From NCBI RefSeq assembly GCF_018070565.1, contig NZ_JAGPXL010000013.1:62001-126000 (forward strand): a stretch of DNA of 64,000 bases, given 5' to 3'. Of the stretch, positions 25,938 through 36,124 are shown one piece after another. Numbering within the stretch: position 1 is the stretch's first letter; the number at the start of each line of letters is the position of its first letter. The notes under the pieces are model-generated. The model had not been told where the DNA came from. It saw only the letters and a program-made list of their open reading frames with translations, and ran no database searches. Source of the DNA: Streptomyces sp. B93 (GTDB lineage Bacteria; Actinomycetota; Actinomycetes; Streptomycetales; Streptomycetaceae). The position numbers and the translations under genes were made by a program.

Positions 25938-26925
25938 CGTCTTCCTTCCCGGTGAGACGCCGGCTGATCAGCATCAGCACCAGCAGGAACGCGAACAGCA
26001 CCACGCTCTGCGCACAGGCCGCGCCCATGTTGAACTCCTTGAACGCCGTGCGGTAGATCTCGTACGTCATCACGGTCGTCGAGTTGCCTGGCCCTCCGTC
26101 GGGCGTCAGCACGTACAGCTGGTCGAACGCCTGGAAGGAGTCGATGATCGACACCACCAGGACGAAGAACGTCGCCGGTTTCAGCAACGGCAGAGTGATC
26201 GAGAAGAACTGCCGCACCTGCGACGCACCGTCGATCCTCGCAGCCTCGTACACGTCGTCCGGCATGGCCTGCAGGGCGGCCAGGTAGATGAGCATCTTGA
26301 TGCCGATGCCCTTCCAGATGCTCACCACGATCACGGCGGCCAGCGCCCAGTCCGGGTCAGCCAGCCAGGCCGGTCCGTCGATGCCCGCCCATCCCAGCAT
26401 CGTGTTCACCACACCCAGGCGGGGTTCGAACATCCACATCCAGACCAGGGCGATCGCCACGGTCGCGGTGACATGAGGCATGAAGACGGCCGTCCGGTAC
26501 CAGGCCGCGCCCCGCATCTTCACGTTGAGCAGGAGCGCCAGGACCACGGCGATCGCCATGGCCACCGGCACGGTGAAGAAGGTGAAGACGACGGTGTGCC
26601 AGATGGAGGAGTTCCACGTCGGATCGCTGAAGATCTCCTGGAAGTTGTCCAGGCCGTTGAAGTCGACCGTGCCCGCGAGGATGTCGTAGTCGGTGAACGC
26701 CAGGGCGAAGGTGGCGACGACGGGGATGCCGATCCACCACACAAGGTGGATGACCGAAGGTGCCAGCAGAAGGAAGGCAACCCGGCGCCGCTCATGACCG
26801 AACTTCCGCCTGCGCCGCGGACGTTCACTGCGGCGCTGCGACGCCGTCGGACCAGTGGATCGATGCACCGATGTGTCGGGGCGCTGTGCCGTGTCCACGG
26901 CCGGATGCCTGGCCACCGGAGTCAC
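25927..26925 (-). CDS. Carbohydrate ABC transporter permease (MalF type)
   Basis: A 332-residue permease with six membrane segments after a basic N-terminal arm (RRRRKFGHERRRVAF). The EAA loop reads EAARIDGASQVRQF. Start GTG 26925 overlaps the binding-protein stop (GTGA), giving full translational coupling; a much longer frame upstream is not real. The basic arm is encoded by a stretch that resembles the operator upstream of the operon (see findings). Confidence 0.9.
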   Translation of the reverse strand: MTPVARHPAVDTAQRPDTSVHRSTGPTASQRRSERPRRRRKFGHERRRVAFLLLAPSVIHLVWWIGIPVVATFALAFTDYDILAGTVDFNGLDNFQEIFSDPTWNSSIWHTVVFTFFTVPVAMAIAVVLALLLNVKMRGAAWYRTAVFMPHVTATVAIALVWMWMFEPRLGVVNTMLGWAGIDGPAWLADPDWALAAVIVVSIWKGIGIKMLIYLAALQAMPDDVYEAARIDGASQVRQFFSITLPLLKPATFFVLVVSIIDSFQAFDQLYVLTPDGGPGNSTTVMTYEIYRTAFKEFNMGAACAQSVVLFAFLLVLMLISRRLTGKEDDVR

Positions 26926-28211
26926 GCCCCCTTGGCGATGATGCCCTCGGCCGTGTCGGCCAGCCCCCGCAGGGCATCGGCCGCGCTCGACGAGCCGAGC
27001 AGGGCACTCTCCAGGGCGGGCTTGAACTCCTCCCGGATCTCCAGCCAGGTCGGCACCCCGCCCTCGGAGAAGGCGTGGTCGAGGTTGTCCACCGCGAACG
27101 AGACCAGCTTGTTGCTCTTGACGTACTCCGAGTCGGCCGCGGCGAGCACCGCCGGGATGTTGCCGCGCTGCTCGGCCGCCTGCGGTGACACCTCCTCCCC
27201 GGACAGGAACTCCACCAGGGCCTTGGCCTGTTCGGGGTGCTGCGTCTTGGACGACATCGTCGCCAGCGTGCCGCCCTGGAACAGCGCCGGGCGCTGCTGG
27301 CTCAGCATGAACCCGGCGACCTTGTCCTCGGCGATCAGCTCCGGCGCGCTCTCGGAGATCTGCCGCCACATGTCGTTGTGGCCGATCATCATCGCCGCCC
27401 GGCCCTGGACCAGGGGAGCGACGACAGCTCCCTTCTGGGTGAAGCCGTAGTCCTCGATCTTGTCGGTGCGGATGATGTCGACCATCCACTGGAGGGCGTC
27501 CACCGCCTGGTCCGAGTCGAAAACGGGCTTCCCGTCGGCGAACAGGTCCCCGCCGTAGGCCCACATGACCGGCAGGAACGTCTGACGCAGGTCGTTGCTG
27601 AGGATGTCCACTCCGGCCCGCTTGAGCTTGCCGCCCTCCCGGACGGTCAGCTCCTTCGCCATCTCCTTGAGCTCCGCCAGGTCCCTGGGCGGCGCGCCGA
27701 TACCCGCCTCGGCCAGGATGTCCTTGCGGTAGATGCCCATGCGGGTGTCGAGCAGGATCGGGCGTGCATAGGTCTTGCCGTCGTAGATCCCGGGCTCCAC
27801 CACCCGCGGGTTGTACAGGCGTTCCAGCTCGGACCGGCTCGTGCCGAGGTCGGCGAGCACGCCCTTCTCCACGAAGGGCGGGATCCAGCCGACTCCCATG
27901 AGCATGACGTCGTAGGGCCGGCCTCCCACGATCGAGGTGGCGAGCTTCTCGTTGAGCTTTCCGTACTCGGTGTAGTCCACCTGGACACTGACGCCGGGGT
28001 GGTCCTTCTTGAAGTCGGCCAGCAGCGAGGTGAGCAGCTTCTGCCCGTCGGCCCGGTCGAAGATCGGGGTGAGCAGACGCAGCGAGGCGTCACCGCCGCC
28101 GCCCTCCTGGGGCGCGGGGCCGCCGCAGGCGGACAGTGCGGTACCCGCTGCCGCTGCGGCGCCCAGCCCCAGGAGCCTTCTTCTGGACAGGGGTGAGGTA
28201 CGTGTGCGCAT
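26922..28211 (-). CDS. Extracellular solute-binding lipoprotein (CUT1 sugar ABC importer)
   Basis: A 429-residue lipoprotein. The N-terminus has twin-arginine-like SRRRLLGLG and a lipobox ALSAC with the lipidated Cys at residue 29. The mature part has the family-1 extracellular binding protein pattern (DFKKDHPGVSVQVDYTEY, RPYDVMLMGVGW, QGRAAMMIGHNDMW). It is the first gene of the alginate uptake operon and should capture oligosaccharides released by the secreted lyases. It diverges from the LacI regulator across a 159-base promoter region. Confidence 0.9.
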   Translation of the reverse strand: MRTRTSPLSRRRLLGLGAAAAAGTALSACGGPAPQEGGGGDASLRLLTPIFDRADGQKLLTSLLADFKKDHPGVSVQVDYTEYGKLNEKLATSIVGGRPYDVMLMGVGWIPPFVEKGVLADLGTSRSELERLYNPRVVEPGIYDGKTYARPILLDTRMGIYRKDILAEAGIGAPPRDLAELKEMAKELTVREGGKLKRAGVDILSNDLRQTFLPVMWAYGGDLFADGKPVFDSDQAVDALQWMVDIIRTDKIEDYGFTQKGAVVAPLVQGRAAMMIGHNDMWRQISESAPELIAEDKVAGFMLSQQRPALFQGGTLATMSSKTQHPEQAKALVEFLSGEEVSPQAAEQRGNIPAVLAAADSEYVKSNKLVSFAVDNLDHAFSEGGVPTWLEIREEFKPALESALLGSSSAADALRGLADTAEGIIAKGA

Positions 28212-28269
28212 AGGGGACTCCCGGCGACGAGGTACGTGCTGAACGGGCGGCGAGCTTGCAATCTGACCA

Positions 28270-28299
28270 GTGCATCGATTTACTGGTGTTTCGATGCAC
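28270..28299. promoter_or_regulatory. LacI-type operator between importer and regulator genes
   Basis: GTGCATCGA (28270-28278) and TCGATGCAC (28291-28299) are exact inverted repeats separated by 12 bases, in the only intergenic space between the divergent binding-protein and LacI genes. This is the natural binding site for the LacI regulator and would control both directions. Confidence 0.7.
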
Positions 28300-28370
28300 G
28301 AGACTAGGAACGGCAGTACGGGCTGTCAACATCTCGGAAACATTCGGTTTCCATTCACAGGGAGAAGTCA

Positions 28371-29432
28371 GTGGCCGGGGTAACGATCTACCAGGTGGCT
28401 CGGGAAGCGGGAGTGTCCCCGAGCACGGTCTCCAACCTGCTCAACGGCCGGACCGGCAAGATGCTGCCCGAGACCCGCTCCCGGGTGGAGTCGGCGATCC
28501 GGCGCCTCGGTTACCGTCCCAACCGCGCCGCCCAGCAACTGCGCACCGGACGAATCCAGATGCTCGGGCTCATCGTGCCGTCGGTGGCCAACCCGTTCTG
28601 GGGCACGTTCGCCCGGCACCTCGAAGCGGCGGCTCTGGCAGAGGGGTTCTACATGCTCCTGTGCAACAGCGAACGCGACCCGGACCGGGAGCGGCGTTAC
28701 GTCGAGGAGCTGTGGGGCGACGGCATCGGCGGCGTGGTCCTGTGCTCGTCGCTGCCCTCTCTGGACCATGTGAAACCGACCGTGGAGGCGGGGCTCGGAC
28801 TGGTGGCCTTCGACCGCACCGCCCAGCCCGGGGACCCGCACCGCGTGGTGAACATCGGAACCGACAACGTCCTCGGCATGCGCCTGGCAACAGAGCACCT
28901 TCTGGAACTGGGGCACACCCGCCTGGCCTTCGTCTCCGGCTCGATCGGGAGCGTCAACCGTGCCGAGCGGTACAGCGGCTTCCGGCAGGCCCTTGACTCC
29001 GCCGGCCTGCCCAGGTCAGCCGGCCTCGTGTGGTCGGGAGCCGACACGGTGGACTTCGACGACCGCGACACCGCCGAACTCGGTCGCGTCGCGGCCCGGG
29101 AGATCCTCTCGGTTCCCCGTCCGCCGACCGGGATCGTCGCCATCAACGACATGTGCGCGCTCGGCATCATCGCGGGCGCGAGGGAAGCGGGGCTGGTGGT
29201 CGGCCGCGACGTCTCCGTGGTCGGCTACGACGACATCATGCTGGCAGGAATGGCCATGCCCGCCCTGACCACCGTGCGGCAGCCCGTGGCCAAGATGGCG
29301 GCGACCGCGTTCGCCAGACTCCGGCAGGTCATGGACGGCGACAGCGGCGACGCCGGCCACTCGATCCTGCACCGGCCCACCTTGGTGGTGCGCGAGTCGA
29401 CCGCGGCGCCCTTCACACCACCGGCGGCATAG
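28371..29432 (+). CDS. LacI-family repressor of the alginate locus
   Basis: A 353-residue regulator. ITIYQVAREAGVSPSTVSN at the N-terminus is the LacI helix-turn-helix, followed by the hinge (LNGRTGKMLPETRSR) and a periplasmic-binding-like effector domain (LGLIVPSVANPFWG, TPALTTVRQP-like end). GTG 28371 is the start. It is divergent from the uptake operon, with the inverted repeat 28270-28299 between. The effector is presumably an alginate-derived sugar acid such as KDG or DEH; this is inference. Confidence 0.9.
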   Translation: MAGVTIYQVAREAGVSPSTVSNLLNGRTGKMLPETRSRVESAIRRLGYRPNRAAQQLRTGRIQMLGLIVPSVANPFWGTFARHLEAAALAEGFYMLLCNSERDPDRERRYVEELWGDGIGGVVLCSSLPSLDHVKPTVEAGLGLVAFDRTAQPGDPHRVVNIGTDNVLGMRLATEHLLELGHTRLAFVSGSIGSVNRAERYSGFRQALDSAGLPRSAGLVWSGADTVDFDDRDTAELGRVAAREILSVPRPPTGIVAINDMCALGIIAGAREAGLVVGRDVSVVGYDDIMLAGMAMPALTTVRQPVAKMAATAFARLRQVMDGDSGDAGHSILHRPTLVVRESTAAPFTPPAA

Positions 29433-29687
29433 GCGGGCCTGCCCCCTCTTCCGGGCTCGACCGAGAGGACGCTGGCGGCCTTCGCGGCGTGCCGGCTGCC
29501 ACTGGCCCGTGGCGGCTGGAACCCTGCGCAGCGCGAGCCCGGGGACGACTCTCGCGAGCCCGGCCACCGCCGTCGCGCGTCCGTCCAAGACGAGACCGCC
29601 GGACGCTCCCGGGCGGGACCCCGCACCGCCAGCCGAACAGGTTCCCCCGCCCGCGCGCACCGGACGACGACCAGGAGGCGAACTCCC

Positions 29688-31043
29688 TTGCACACGGAAC
29701 CCGGAACCGGTTCCGCCCCCGCACCCCGCACCCGCCGCTCAGCCGGCTCTCCCACCCCCAAAGCCGCGTTGCTGTCCTCGCTGAAGGTCAGGAACTACCG
29801 GCTGTTCTTCCTCGGACAGGTCGTCTCCAACAACGGCACCTGGATGCAACGCATCGCCCAGGACTGGCTGGTACTCACTCTCACCGGTTCCGCGACAGCC
29901 GTCGGCGTCACCACCGCCCTGCAGTTCCTGCCCCTGCTGCTCTTCGGCCTGTACGGCGGCGTCCTGGTCGACCGCCTGCCCAAACGCCCCATACTGGCCG
30001 CCACCCAGGTCGCCATGGCCCTGGCCGCGCTCGTCCTCGCCGCTCTGACCCTGACCGGCCGTGTGCAGGTCTGGCACGTGTACGCCGCCGCCTTCGCGGT
30101 CGGGGTCGCCACCGTGCTCGACAACCCCGCCCGTCAGTCCTTCCTCTCCGAGCTGGTGGGCCCGCACCTGCTGCGCAACGCGGTCGGCCTCAACTCCGCG
30201 AACTTCCAGTCCGCCCGTCTGATCGGCCCGGCCGTCGCGGGACTGCTCATCACGGGCGTGGGGACAGGGTGGGCGTTCCTCCTCAACGGTGTCTCCTTCG
30301 CCGCACCCCTGACCTGCATGATGCTGATGCGCTCCCGGGAGCTGTACGCCGTGGAGCGCGCTCCCCGCGGGAAGGGGCAGCTGCGCGAAGGGCTGCGCTA
30401 TGTCGCCGGACGCCCGGAACTGCTGTGGCCCATCGTCCTGACCGGCTTCTTCGGCACCTTCGCGCTCAACTTCCCGGTCCATCTCTCCGCCTTCGCGGAC
30501 GAGGTCTTCGAGGCCGGGGCGGGCGCCTTCAGCCTCTTCAACACCCTCGTCGCGGCAGGCTCCCTGGCCGGGGCTCTGCTCGCCACCCGCCATGAGGCCG
30601 CCCGCCGAAGAGTCCCCTTCGCCGCCGCACTGTGCTTCGGCGCCCTGCAGACCGTGGCCGCCGCCGCGCCGTCGCTGTGGAGTTTCGCTCTGCTCATGGT
30701 CCCCCTGGGCCTGTTCGCCATGGTCGTCAATGTCACCACCAACGCCACGATGCAGACCTCCACCGCCCCGACCGTACGCGGCCGGGTCACCGCCCTGTAC
30801 ATGATGGTGCTTCTGGGCGGCGCGCCTCTCGGCGCCCCGGTAGTCGGCTGGACCACCGACACCTACGGCGCACGTGCTGGCCTCGCGGCGGCCGGAGCCG
30901 TGGCGGTGGCCACCGCCACGGCGACCGGGCTCCTCCTCCTCAGGGCGGGCAGCCACCGTGTGGCCGTCGGGTGGGACAACCGCCGCCCACACCTCCGTGT
31001 CATGCCACGCGAGCCGGACAGCAGGCCGGGAGCACCGTCGTGA
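29688..31043 (+). CDS. MFS transporter (MFS_3 / enterobactin-exporter-like)
   Basis: A 451-residue transporter with about twelve hydrophobic segments. The N-terminal motif RNYRLFFLGQVVSNNGTWMQ and LVDRLPKRPIL (loop 2-3) are typical of the MFS_3 group of drug and siderophore exporters. The start is TTG 29688, the only candidate with a strong AGGAGG (29672-29677). It stands alone between the alginate locus and a decayed region; no substrate can be named. The 255 bases before it show no gene. Confidence 0.82.
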   Translation: MHTEPGTGSAPAPRTRRSAGSPTPKAALLSSLKVRNYRLFFLGQVVSNNGTWMQRIAQDWLVLTLTGSATAVGVTTALQFLPLLLFGLYGGVLVDRLPKRPILAATQVAMALAALVLAALTLTGRVQVWHVYAAAFAVGVATVLDNPARQSFLSELVGPHLLRNAVGLNSANFQSARLIGPAVAGLLITGVGTGWAFLLNGVSFAAPLTCMMLMRSRELYAVERAPRGKGQLREGLRYVAGRPELLWPIVLTGFFGTFALNFPVHLSAFADEVFEAGAGAFSLFNTLVAAGSLAGALLATRHEAARRRVPFAAALCFGALQTVAAAAPSLWSFALLMVPLGLFAMVVNVTTNATMQTSTAPTVRGRVTALYMMVLLGGAPLGAPVVGWTTDTYGARAGLAAAGAVAVATATATGLLLLRAGSHRVAVGWDNRRPHLRVMPREPDSRPGAPS

Positions 31044-31149
31044 TCCGGAAACGGAGCCTTCTGCGACCGCCGGACCGTCTCTCGCACCCGGCCGCTGAGG
31101 AACACCTGGCTCATTCGTCGTCAGGCTCGTCAGGAAAATCCGGCGAGAT

Positions 31150-31590
31150 CCCGAAAGCGACCAGAGCCAGGCCACGTGGGGATGCCGGGGACCAGGGAAA
31201 AGTCCCCCGTACAGCCAGCTCGACGCGCCGCCGCGCGATCGCACTCCTTCGCCCGGTTCGCCACGGCCGTCGATCTCGCCTCCGGCCGCTGGGACCTGGC
31301 CCGCCTGCATCTGTTCACGCTGTCCGACGGGACCCGGGTCAGCCCCCTGGACTGGTGGGACGACGAGGCCCGGACGGCACCATGGATGGCCGTCCCACCA
31401 AGCTGAGCAGGCTGCGGGCTGGCGAGGAGTTCGCCTACGTCTTCGGCATGGGCGGCGGCTGGACCCGCCTCGGCACGTGACGGATGCGCGCATCGGGCCC
31501 CCTCGACGAACTCGGCGAACTGCCCGACCGCCCGGTTCCCTACTGGGGCTGGGGCAGCCCCCCGGACCAGGAAGCGTCCCGTGCTGAGCT
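31150..31590 (+). pseudogene. Decayed gene, pRiA4b ORF-3-like
   Basis: Three coding pieces read on in series but not in one frame: a piece with DLASGRWDLARLHLFTLSDG (frame of 31176-31406), then RLRAGEEFAYVFGMGGGWTRL (frame shifts near 31385, TGA at 31478), then ELPDRPVPYWGWGSPPDQ in the same frame after the stop. The YVFxxGxxWTH-like and PYWGWGxxPDQ patterns recall the plasmid pRiA4b ORF-3 family found near mobile elements. The family name is tentative; the decay is clear from the stop and the frame change. Confidence 0.4.
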
Positions 31591-31639
31591 GAGCACTGCG
31601 GACCCATGCCCGTGGTGCGGGTCAGAGCAGTCCTGGGAC

Positions 31640-31897
31640 GGCCGAGGCCCTGCACGAGTTCTGCGGCATCCGCGTCAAGGAACGGGCGCCCTGCGTCCAG
31701 CAGGCCGTCGACCGGGGCGAGGTGCCCGCGGACACCGATGCCCACGCGGTCATCCGCGCGGTCTCCGCCCCCTCTACTACCGCCTGCTCACCACCGGCGA
31801 CCGCCTCGACGAAGCCGCCGCACTCCAGGCCGCCGAGGCCGCGGCTGCGGCGGCGCGCGCGGGGGCGTACCGGCGGGGCGGCGAAGAGCGCGGGTAG
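31640..31897 (+). pseudogene. C-terminal fragment of a TetR-type regulator, frameshifted
   Basis: The reading AVDRGEVPADTDAHAVIRAV is the usual lead-in of a TetR C-terminal domain. One base is then missing near 31773, where the frame switches to LYYRLLTTGDRLDEAA, the expected continuation. The DNA-binding N-terminus is absent. Together with the preceding decayed gene this makes a ~900-base scrap yard between the exporter and the prenyltransferase gene. Confidence 0.55.
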
Positions 31898-32101
31898 GCG
31901 CGGATGTCCGGGCGATGCCCCGCACGGCGTTCCGTCGCCGTCAGATGTGCGGTGCGGTGGCTGGACTGCCGCGCTCTTTCGTACGTACGAGCCACGGGTG
32001 ACGCTCTCCTGATCGGCCGGCCGGGGGGCCTTTCGCGCTGCCAGACTCACCGGAGGGAACACGTCGGCGGGGCGTGGACGGGGCGGGAGCGGCGAGGCAG
32101 G

Positions 32102-32904
<803 letters not shown>

Positions 32905-32908
<4 letters not shown>

Positions 32909-34380
32909 CGACCACCGACACCGCGCGATCCGCCGAAGCCGCCCCCGACGCACCCCTGTTCGGACCGGACTCGCGGTTCAGCGCCTTCTTCGACGACCCG
33001 CGCTGGGCGCTGGCCATCATCCGCGCCACCGTGCTGGAGGCCGCCCACCCGCAGATCGGCGCCGCCCTCGTCGACAACTCCACCTTCGTCGCCCACCCCT
33101 GGCGCCGGCTGCGCAACACCTTCCTCAGCATGCGCCGCATGTTCGGCGCCGACCCCGCGCTGCGCGAGCGGGAGGCCGCCCGGCTCAACCGGCTGCACGC
33201 CCGGATGAGCGGCTCCGACTCCCGCGGCCGCGCCTACGACGCGATGGACCGCGCCACCCGCGCCTGGGTGGTCGCCACCCTCTTCGAGAGCGCCGTCACC
33301 ATGTGCAGGCTGAGCGGCCAGCCGCTCGACCAGGACACGATGGAGCGGATGTACGCCGAGTACCGGGCGTTCTTGGCCGCGCTCGACGGCGACGCCTCGG
33401 AACTGCCCGAGGACCTGCACGACTTCTGGCCGTACTTCGACGGGGTCGTCGCGCACGAGCTGGAGAACACCGACGCGGCACGCGTCATCCTCTACCGGCT
33501 CTTCGACCACCTGCCCGCGCCCGCGCTGCTCGACGGCGCCCCGGCGCTGTGGGCGGCCGGACGCGCTGTCGTCGGCCCGCTGCTGGGCGCCATCACCGTC
33601 GCCTCGCTGCCCGAGCCCTACCGGCGGCGGGCCGCACTGCCCGACATGCCCGGCGCCACCACCCTGATGCAGGGCGCCTACCTCGCCGCCGGGCTCGCCC
33701 GGTTCCTGCCCGAACGCTGGATCAACGCCGAGACCATCATCGAGACCCTCTCGCTGGCGCCCGGCAGCGACGACCCCCGCGCCCACACCGTGACCGCCCT
33801 GCGCGCCCGCATGAAGCGGGCCTCGGCCCTGCTGCGCCTCCTCACCCCGCTCGGCGGCGAGGACGGCCCGGACCCGGCGCCTTCGGCCGACGCACAGGAG
33901 AACCGGCGCTCGGCCCGGGAGTTCTTCCGCAAGGTGCTGGACCAGACCGGCGACGGCCACCTCGACTGGCCCGACCTGGCCGCCATGGCCCGCGAACTCG
34001 CCACCCGCCTCGACCTCGACGAACCCGAGGAGAACCGGCTCTACGACGCCTTCGCCGCCTGGTGGCGCGAACTCCAGGGCGCCCTCGACACCGACGGCGA
34101 CGGCCGCGTCAGCGCCGAGGAGTACGCCGCCGCCGTCCCCGCCCTCGCCGGGCCCGCGCTCATCCGGGTCGCCGAGGTCCTCTTCGACGTCACCGACAAG
34201 GACGGCAGCGGGAGTATCGACGCCGACGAGTACCGGGCCCTGTTCCGCACCGCCTTCCGGCGCGACCTCGACACCACCGGCGGCACCCTGGGCCGCAGCG
34301 CCTTCGTGGGCGACTTCCTCTCCTTCATGGCGGGCCGCCGCACGGGCACCGCCTACGATCCCCTCCTCGCCGATTCCTGA
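32905..34380 (+). CDS. MpaB/DUF2236 oxygenase-like domain fused to C-terminal EF-hands
   Basis: A 491-residue protein. Residues ~25-290 match the DUF2236/MpaB pattern (ATVLEAAHPQIGAAL, FVAHPWRRLRNTF, RATRAWVVATLFES), a haem-type family that includes latex-clearing protein and the MpaB prenyl-chain oxygenase. Residues ~335-480 are a calerythrin-like calcium domain. Loop 346-357 ends in Asp; loops 395-406 (DTDGDGRVSAEE) and 431-442 (DKDGSGSIDADE) are canonical, and a fourth is degenerate. No signal peptide is seen. It overlaps the cis-prenyltransferase gene by GTGA, suggesting action on a polyprenyl product under calcium control. The joint role is inference. Confidence 0.75.
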
Positions 34381-34664
34381 GAGCGTGACCGTCCCGTTGC
34401 GGCGGACAGCGGGGAGAGACGCTCGTCGAGCGCACCGGCCTCCGAGGAGCGAGGACCACCACGGGCTCTCGCTCTTCCGGTCACCTTCAACGTCACGCAC
34501 ACGGCAGGCGGTGTCACCTGACGCCAGCCCGGCCGGAGTGTCATGACGCGCTCAGCACGCTCTGGCTGAGATGCCCGAGGGAAGGGCGGGCGGCCCGACC
34601 CGTACGTACGACAGGGGACCTTTGGGCTTCGTTGCCGTCGCCTCCCGGCAGCGACACTGGGCGC
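34381..34664. other. Intergenic, no feature seen
   Basis: 284 bases between the MpaB/EF-hand gene and a decayed reading frame. No convincing reading frame or strong hairpin was seen. Confidence 0.5.
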
Positions 34665-35203
34665 ATGGACACGACGGCCACCGCTCCCCTCGCCGAGGTG
34701 CTGCGGGACGGCTACCGCAGCCGACTGCTTGAGCGCTTGCAGGAACGGGCCGGCCCCGTCGAGGGCAACGTGGACCTGCCACTCCACACCGTCTGGTCCG
34801 GGCGGACGAGCTACCGCCTGGACCGCCCCCTCTGGTCCTCACCGGCGGATAGGCCGTGCGCGCCCCCGGCCTGGTCGAACGCTCCAGCCGGGACCTCGAC
34901 GTCGGTCTCAGCGCACGCGGACGGCGGATCACACACGTCCAGACCGATCCGCTCAGCGGCCGGGTTCCCCGTCACCGATCCGGACACCGGCGAGGAGTAC
35001 GAGGCCGACGTCCTCAAGGAGGCGTTCCGGGCGCCCGGCCAGACCCCCTGCGGAACCCGTTCTCTTCCTCGACGACGTGATCGGCGCCACGGTCCGTGTC
35101 CTCACCGGCCGCGGCACCGTCCATTTCGCCGTCCCCAGGTTCAGGGACGGCAGTTCCTTCCGTACTGGCTCCCGGAACGCCGCTGCCGGGCGGAGCCGGC
35201 CCT
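34665..35203 (+). pseudogene. Frameshifted hypothetical gene
   Basis: ATG 34665 opens LAEVLRDGYRSRLLERLQE and LPLHTVWSGRTSYRLDRPL, coding-like in composition. Continuation then needs other frames: GLVERSSRDLDVGLSARG from ~34862, FPVTDPDTGEEYEADVLKEAF from ~34966, and EPVLFLDDVIGATVRVLTG from ~35057. The pattern looks like several small indels in a once single gene. The family was not recognised. The remaining ~115 bases before the RsbQ-like gene hold its ribosome-binding region. Confidence 0.4.
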
Positions 35204-35320
35204 GATCCCGGCGGTCACCGCCGCCTGCGTGCCCGGGGTCTCACGCCAGGGTGGAAAAGCCCGCCGAATTCCCGGGGTCCTGAACGACACGCCGCGAAGG
35301 GATTTGAGAGGGTGGGGAGC

Positions 35321-36124
35321 ATGGATGTCGAACGCAGGAACAACATCACGATCACGGGAAACCCTCAGGGGCGTACGGTGATACTGGCGCATGGTTTCGG
35401 CTGCGACCAGAACATGTGGCGGCTGACCCTGCCCGCCCTGACCGACAGCTACCGTGTGGTGCTTTTCGACTACGTAGGATCAGGAAAATCGGATCCGTCT
35501 GCATTCTCCGAGGAGAAATACGCCTCGCTGGACGGATACGCCCAGGATGTCATCGACATCTGCCGGGCACTTGACCTGCGCGACGCGGTGTTCGTGGGGC
35601 ACTCCGTCAGCGCGATGATCGGTGTACTGGCTGCCGCGGCAGCCCCGGAGCACATCGGCGCCCTGGTGATGGTCGCCCCGTCCCCGCGGTACATCGACGA
35701 CGACGGCTACCGGGGCGGGTTCAGCGCCGAAGACATCGACGAACTCCTTGAGGCGCTGGAGTCGAACTACCTCGGATGGTCGGCGGCGATGGCACCGGTG
35801 ATCATGGGCAATCCGGACCGTCCCGAGCTGGGTGAGGAACTCACTGCCAGTTTCTGCGCCACGGACCCGGACATGGCGCGCGTTTTCGCCCGGAGCACGT
35901 TCCTGTCGGACTCACGGGACGACCTGAGAAACGTGAAGGCGCCGACGCTGATTCTGGAGTGCGCCCATGACGTCATCGCGCCCCGGGAGGTCGGGGCCTT
36001 CGTCCACCAGACGGTTCCCGGTTCCCAGCTGGTGACACTGGACGCCACCGGGCACTGCCCCCACCTGTCCGCGCCGGAGGCCACCAACGGCGCGATAACC
36101 GCTTTCCTGGCGCGCCTGCAGTGA
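35321..36124 (+). CDS. rsbQ: RsbQ-like alpha/beta hydrolase
   Basis: A 267-residue hydrolase. LAHGFGCDQNMWR (oxyanion), VGHSVSAMIGV (nucleophile Ser in GHSxS), a late Asp in LECAHDVIAP and His in DATGHCPHLS form a complete triad. The order and spacing match RsbQ of Bacillus, a partner of the PAS-phosphatase RsbP in energy-stress activation of sigma-B. ATG 35321 is preceded by GGTGGGGAG. The next gene starts on its stop codon (TGATG) and encodes an RsbP-like protein, which makes the assignment convincing. The ligand made or delivered by RsbQ is not known from sequence. Confidence 0.88.
   Translation: MDVERRNNITITGNPQGRTVILAHGFGCDQNMWRLTLPALTDSYRVVLFDYVGSGKSDPSAFSEEKYASLDGYAQDVIDICRALDLRDAVFVGHSVSAMIGVLAAAAAPEHIGALVMVAPSPRYIDDDGYRGGFSAEDIDELLEALESNYLGWSAAMAPVIMGNPDRPELGEELTASFCATDPDMARVFARSTFLSDSRDDLRNVKAPTLILECAHDVIAPREVGAFVHQTVPGSQLVTLDATGHCPHLSAPEATNGAITAFLARLQ

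Noticed and set aside
26926..27564. Longer N-terminus of the MalF-type permease
   Set aside because: It would run through the binding-protein gene in another frame; the GTGA overlap at 26925 is the expected start.
31904..32101. Upstream start (ATG 31904) for the cis-prenyltransferase
   Set aside because: It would add 66 Arg/Gly-rich residues before the region where the family begins; GTG 32102 gives a normal length.
34391..34500. Additional small minus-strand gene near 34350-34930
   Set aside because: Overlapping frames in this region have shadow-like Arg/Pro/Ser composition and no ribosome-binding site.
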